Assembly (NCBI RefSeq): GCF_934754925.1
Contig: NZ_CAKVJA010000025.1
Coordinates: forward strand, 1 to 38,892
Reading direction: 5' to 3'
From: an uncultured Clostridium sp.
GTDB lineage: Bacteria > Bacillota > Clostridia > Clostridiales > Clostridiaceae
Length of the DNA stretch: 38,892 bases
The notes under the pieces are model-generated. The model worked only from the letters and a program-made list of their open reading frames with translations, was not told where the DNA came from and did no database searches. Position numbers and translations under genes: made by a program. This document shows, piece after piece, positions 35,224 to 38,892 of the stretch. The number at the start of each line of letters is the position of its first letter. The stretch's first letter is position 1.

Positions 35224-35531
35224 TTAATATATTCCTTTGTCTACACATTTTTATATTTTTTCTAATTTAATATTCTTTTGGAAAAATAATAGTAACAATG
35301 TAAACGAATACTCTTCTGTAATCACAAAAAATTTCTTATGTAAAATACCATTTATTTAACAAATTACTTTATTAATCCTTACTTCCCAATACATAAATAA
35401 TAAAGGTATTCTTTTTATTTAAATAACCTTTTTGGCTTGTTTCCCTACTTTTTTATAGGTTATTAAAAACTTTTTTTGCACAATATAATAATGTAAAGTA
35501 AATAATTACTTTATAAAATAATTTTTCAAAA
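35224..35531 (+). other. Intergenic region before the spore protein gene
   Basis: This stretch is AT-rich. AATAACCT (35422-35429) and AGGTTATT (35457-35464) are exact inverted copies 27 bases apart and could form a loose stem. The spore gene should have a forespore (sigma G) promoter, but I could find only a weak match near 35480-35486 (CAATATA). No small gene seen. Confidence 0.4.
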
Positions 35532-35548
35532 TTTAGGAGGGACTTTAA

Positions 35549-35731
35549 ATGGCACAAAAATTAGTACCTGAAGCAAAAAATGGTTTATCAAAATTTAAAA
35601 CTGAAGTAGCAAATGAAATGGGAGTTCCTTTTACAGATTACAATGGAAATCTTACTTCAAAGCAATGTGGTAGCGTTGGTGGCGAAATGGTTAAAAGAAT
35701 GGTAGAACAATATGAACAAAGCATTAAATAA
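35549..35731 (+). CDS. Small acid-soluble spore protein, alpha/beta type
   Basis: This 60-residue protein coats and protects DNA in the dormant spore. KFKTEVANEMG contains the cleavage site of the germination protease GPR, between Glu19 and Val20, and SKQCGSVGGEMVKRMVEQYE is the conserved C-terminal DNA-binding half. The length and order match clostridial alpha/beta SASPs. The ribosome site AGGAGGG is strong. It is monocistronic, with a terminator. It shows that the organism forms endospores. Confidence 0.96.
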   Translation: MAQKLVPEAKNGLSKFKTEVANEMGVPFTDYNGNLTSKQCGSVGGEMVKRMVEQYEQSIK

Positions 35732-35740
35732 AATTAAATA

Positions 35741-35793
35741 AAGAAAATAGAAAGAATCCTTATATTTTGTAAGGATTCTTTCTATTTTCTTAC
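35741..35793 (+). terminator. Terminator of the spore protein gene
   Basis: AAGAAAATAGAAAGAATCCTTA and its partner TAAGGATTCTTTCTATTTTCTT form a long stem about ten bases after the stop codon. The remaining 360 bases up to pflB hold the pflB promoter and an AT-rich leader. Confidence 0.9.
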
Positions 35794-36018
35794 TTTTTGT
35801 AAAATTTATAAATTTAACTTATATGTATTGTTATTTTTTTAACTATCTATGTGTGATTTTATTTTTTTTTTACATTTTGTTAAAAATAATATTTTTTTCT
35901 ACAATATCATTCCCTATTTTCTATACATCCCCTTTGATTATGGAGTAATACTATGTTATTATATTTAAGGAATTAAATCACTATAAATAATTGCAACTAA
36001 AATTTTTCTATTTTATGC

Positions 36019-36047
36019 TTGAAAATTATAAAATTTAGTGATATAGT
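36019..36047 (+). promoter_or_regulatory. pflB promoter (extended -10)
   Basis: TTGAAA (36019-36024), a 17-base spacer ending TGA, and TATAGT (36042-36047). The TG one base before the -10 box makes an extended -10. The leader to pflB is about 100 bases. Confidence 0.7.
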
Positions 36048-36154
36048 TTAAATATGCCATTGTTAAATAATAATTATTATTACTTAATTCTAATTATTGT
36101 TTAACTTTAAATGACATTACTTATGTAATAATTTTAAGAAAAGAGGCGCTATAT

Positions 36155-38386
36155 ATGAGAGAAGAATGGAACGATTTCAAAACAGGTTCATGGACAAAAA
36201 GTGTTGACGTAAGAAACTTTATTCAAACTAACTATACTCCATACGAAGGTGATGATAGTTTCTTAGCTGGAGCTACTGAAGCTACAAACAAACTTTGGGC
36301 TGAAGTTAGTGAATTATTCAAAAAAGAAAGAGAAAATGGTGGAGTTTTAGATGTAGATACAGAAACTATATCTGGAATCAATGAATATAACCCTGGTTAT
36401 ATTGACCAAGCTTTTGAAAAAATCGTTGGTGTACAAACTGATGCTCCATTAAAAAGAGCTGTAATGCCATACGGTGGTATTAGAATGGCTGAAAATGCTG
36501 CTAAAGCTTATGGATATGAAGTAAGCCCAAGAATTTCTGAAATATTCAGCAAATATAGAAAAACTCACAACCAAGGTGTTTTCGATGCTTATACTACAGA
36601 AATGAGATTAGCTAGAAAATCTGGTGTTATCACTGGTCTTCCAGATGCTTACGGTAGAGGAAGAATCATAGGTGACTACAGAAGAGTTGCTTTATATGGT
36701 GTTGATAGATTAATACAAGATAAAGAACAACAAAAATTAAGCTTAGAAGTTAAGACAATTGATGAAGATGTAATCAGATTAAGAGAAGAAATATCTGATC
36801 AAATTCTTGCATTAAAAGAATTAAAGGGATTAGCTGCTAGCTATGGATTCGATATATCTCAACCAGCTACTAACGCTAAAGAAGCTATCCAATGGTTATA
36901 CTTTGGATTCTTAGGAGCTATTAAAGACCAAAATGGTGCTGCAATGTCTCTAGGAAGAACTTCTACTTTCTTAGATATCTACATTGAAAGAGATTTAAGA
37001 AATGGTGTTATTACTGAAGAAGAAGCTCAAGAATTAATGGATCACTTCGTAATGAAGTTAAGATTAGTTAAATTCTTAAGAACTCCAGAATACAACGATT
37101 TATTCTCAGGAGATCCTACTTGGGTTACTGAATCAATCGGTGGTATGGGATTAGATGGTAGAACTTTAGTTACTAAGAACTCTTTCAGAGTACTTAACAC
37201 ATTATATACTTTAGGACCATCACCAGAACCAAACTTAACTGTTTTATGGTCAACTAGATTACCTCAAGGATTTAAAGATTTCTGTTCTAAGGTTTCTATT
37301 GATACAAGCTCAGTTCAATACGAAAATGATGATTTAATGGCTCCATACTGGGGAGATGACTATGCTATCGCTTGTTGTGTATCTGCAATGAGAGTTGGTA
37401 AGCAAATGCAATTCTTCGGTGCTAGAGTTAACTTAGCTAAAACTTTACTTTACGCTATAAACGGTGGTAAAGATGAGAAATATGGAATGCAAGTTGGACC
37501 TAAAACTGCTCCATTAACTGGTGAATACTTAGATTACAACGAAGTTATGGAAAGATTTGATGTTATGACTGATTGGTTAGCTAACCTTTATGTTAATACA
37601 TTAAATGTTATCCACTACATGCACGATAAATATTCTTATGAAAAATTACAAATGGCTTTACATGATAGAGATGTATTCAGAACTATGGCTTGTGGTATAG
37701 CTGGTTTATCAGTTTGTGCTGACTCTATTTCTGCAATCAAATATGCTAAAGTTAAGCCAATAAGAAACGAAGAAGGTATTGCTATCGACTTCGAAGTTGA
37801 AGGTGACTTCCCTAAATACGGAAACGATGATGATAGAGTTGACGAAATCGCTGCTTGGTTAGTTGAAAGCATGATGAATAAGATCAGACAAAACAAGACT
37901 TATAGAAATGCTTACCACACTCAATCAGTATTAACAATTACTTCAAACGTTGTTTACGGTAAGAAGACTGGTACTACTCCATGTGGAAGAAAAGCTGGAG
38001 AACCATTTGCACCAGGAGCTAACCCAATGCACGGAAGAGACTGTAGCGGATCATTAGCATCATTAAACTCAGTTGCTAAGATTCCTTACGAACATTCACA
38101 AGATGGTGTTTCTAATACATTCTCAATTGTTCCAGATGCATTAGGAAAAACACCTGAAAACAGAATCCATAACTTAGGTACTATGATGGATGGATACTTC
38201 TCTCAAGGTGCTCAACACTTAAACGTAAATGTATTTAATAGAGAAACTTTATTAGATGCTATGGAACACCCAGAAGAATATCCACAATTAACTATCAGAG
38301 TTTCTGGATATGCTGTTAACTTCATTAAATTAACAAGAGAACAACAATTAGACGTTATAAACAGAACATTCCACAAATCAATGTAA
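36155..38386 (+). CDS. pflB: Formate C-acetyltransferase (pyruvate formate-lyase)
   Basis: This 743-residue glycyl-radical enzyme converts pyruvate and CoA to acetyl-CoA and formate under anaerobic conditions. The active cysteines are Cys407-Cys408 in DDYAIACCVSAMRVG, and the radical Gly718 is in RVSGYAVNF at the C-terminus. The length matches classical PFL rather than glycerol dehydratase-type paralogues. The ribosome site is AAGAGG (spacing about ten). Codon use is cleaner and richer in favoured codons than that of its neighbours, as expected for an abundant protein. The activase gene pflA, often next to pflB, is not here; a terminator follows at once. Confidence 0.98.
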   Translation: MREEWNDFKTGSWTKSVDVRNFIQTNYTPYEGDDSFLAGATEATNKLWAEVSELFKKERENGGVLDVDTETISGINEYNPGYIDQAFEKIVGVQTDAPLKRAVMPYGGIRMAENAAKAYGYEVSPRISEIFSKYRKTHNQGVFDAYTTEMRLARKSGVITGLPDAYGRGRIIGDYRRVALYGVDRLIQDKEQQKLSLEVKTIDEDVIRLREEISDQILALKELKGLAASYGFDISQPATNAKEAIQWLYFGFLGAIKDQNGAAMSLGRTSTFLDIYIERDLRNGVITEEEAQELMDHFVMKLRLVKFLRTPEYNDLFSGDPTWVTESIGGMGLDGRTLVTKNSFRVLNTLYTLGPSPEPNLTVLWSTRLPQGFKDFCSKVSIDTSSVQYENDDLMAPYWGDDYAIACCVSAMRVGKQMQFFGARVNLAKTLLYAINGGKDEKYGMQVGPKTAPLTGEYLDYNEVMERFDVMTDWLANLYVNTLNVIHYMHDKYSYEKLQMALHDRDVFRTMACGIAGLSVCADSISAIKYAKVKPIRNEEGIAIDFEVEGDFPKYGNDDDRVDEIAAWLVESMMNKIRQNKTYRNAYHTQSVLTITSNVVYGKKTGTTPCGRKAGEPFAPGANPMHGRDCSGSLASLNSVAKIPYEHSQDGVSNTFSIVPDALGKTPENRIHNLGTMMDGYFSQGAQHLNVNVFNRETLLDAMEHPEEYPQLTIRVSGYAVNFIKLTREQQLDVINRTFHKSM

Positions 38387-38404
38387 TCAGTTTATAATAT
38401 TAAA

Positions 38405-38440
38405 TAGAGAGCTTATTGCAAATGCAATAAGCTCTTATTT
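38405..38440 (+). terminator. pflB terminator
   Basis: AGAGCTTATTGCA and TGCAATAAGCTCT pair around a short centre, 20 bases after the stop codon, and are followed by TATTTAATT. Confidence 0.88.
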
Positions 38441-38456
38441 AATTATGAATAATTAA

Positions 38457-38892
38457 TCATATCTTAACTGAAATTTCTTCTATTCTAACTATTCTCACAT
38501 TTATTTTTACTACCATATTAACATTTAACTTTTTATAAATATATATAGGATTACTAGTTTCTATTTTCTGTTTTCCACTTCTATATAAATAGCTTATACC
38601 ATTATAAACTCTATAATTTAGTGCTTGATTTTTTATAGCTACTACTACTTCTTCTTCATCTTCAACTTACGCAGAAATATAGGCATTAATAATTTCTGGC
38701 AAATCTCTCTCTAAAATAATTTCATCTTTTTTTATTTATAACTTCTATTTCAATAAATCCATTAAGGGGTATCCTTTTAGTTTTATGTTTCAACTCTCCA
38801 CTTATAGTTATAGTTCCATTTTCATCAATAACTCCTAATTCATTATCTACAGTTTCATATACTATACTCTTATATACCCATGAATTAAAAGC
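38457..38892 (-). pseudogene. Decayed reading frame, 5' end outside the window
   Basis: On the minus strand a protein-like frame enters at the window edge (AFNSWVYKSIVYETVDNELG) and runs to a 7-A run (38727-38733), where it stops. Removing one A would continue the frame through DEIILERDLPEIINAYISA to an in-frame TAA at 38667-38669. Past that stop, the same frame continues through VEDEEEVVVAIKNQALNYRV to a TGA at 38457-38459. One frameshift plus one stop suggests a pseudogene. The family is not recognised. Sequencing error could explain the homopolymer shift but not the stop as well. Confidence 0.7.

Noticed and set aside
36060..36077. Full Rex operator upstream of pflB
   Set aside because: Only the first half (TTGTTAA) fits; the second half TAATTAT departs from TTAACAA, so I list it only as a weak finding.
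38457..38892. Two separate small genes on the minus strand
   Set aside because: Neither part has a ribosome site or start codon at its beginning, and the frames join smoothly after one base is removed, so one decayed gene is simpler.

Overview
This window looks like chromosomal DNA of a spore-forming, anaerobic, low-GC Firmicute, most likely Clostridium sensu stricto. The clues are AT-rich intergenic DNA, strong Shine-Dalgarno sites (GGAGG or GGGGG), frequent TTG and GTG starts, an alpha/beta-type small acid-soluble spore protein, pyruvate formate-lyase, a SAM-I riboswitch, and CtsR- and Fur-type operators. I cannot name the species. I see no phage, transposon, CRISPR array or rRNA.

Layout. 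1-224: tRNA-Arg(TCT) and tRNA-Gly(TCC), minus strand. 394-2836: an aldo/keto reductase and an MFS transporter, plus strand, each followed by a terminator. 2885-5485: clpB, with a CtsR operator over its -35 box. 5692-7758: an AraC-type regulator with a long C-terminal GH39-like domain. 7924-8022: a 32-codon ORF convergent with two tandem HTH-TPR (RRNPP-like) regulators at 8097-10674. 10840-12750: a YtxH-like protein, RNase H1 and a DUF1232 protein. 12952-15835: the metNIQ methionine importer under a SAM-I riboswitch whose P3 arm carries a heptanucleotide-repeat hairpin. 15911-16818: a DUF503 protein, a possible 19-codon ORF and an unknown acidic protein. 17008-20436: a PASTA-domain penicillin-binding protein followed by an FtsW/SpoVE partner. 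20817-22697: a CymR-like Rrf2 repressor upstream of a TcyP-like cystine symporter. 22872-23519: a HAD phosphatase. 23655-31245: a ten-gene histidine operon in the order hisZ-G-D-C-B-H-A-F-I-E. 31418-35223: a Fur-controlled siderophore importer of the YclNOPQ type. 35549-35731: the spore protein gene. 36155-38386: pflB. 38457-38892: a decayed reading frame running off the window end.

How the parts fit. Sulfur supply appears twice: methionine uptake controlled by S-adenosylmethionine, and cystine uptake next to its probable repressor. The histidine operon carries every step except histidinol-phosphate phosphatase. It starts from a near-consensus promoter with a leader too short for a T-box, and hisZ probably starts at a rare ATT codon. 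The iron importer has Fur-like sites in front of the first permease gene and again in front of the substrate-binding gene.

The most interesting unexplained parts are the small Trp-rich ORF beside the two HTH-TPR regulators (a candidate peptide-signalling locus), the repeat hairpin inside the riboswitch, and the probable ATT start of hisZ. No wholly new system is evident; most of the window is ordinary clostridial core genome.
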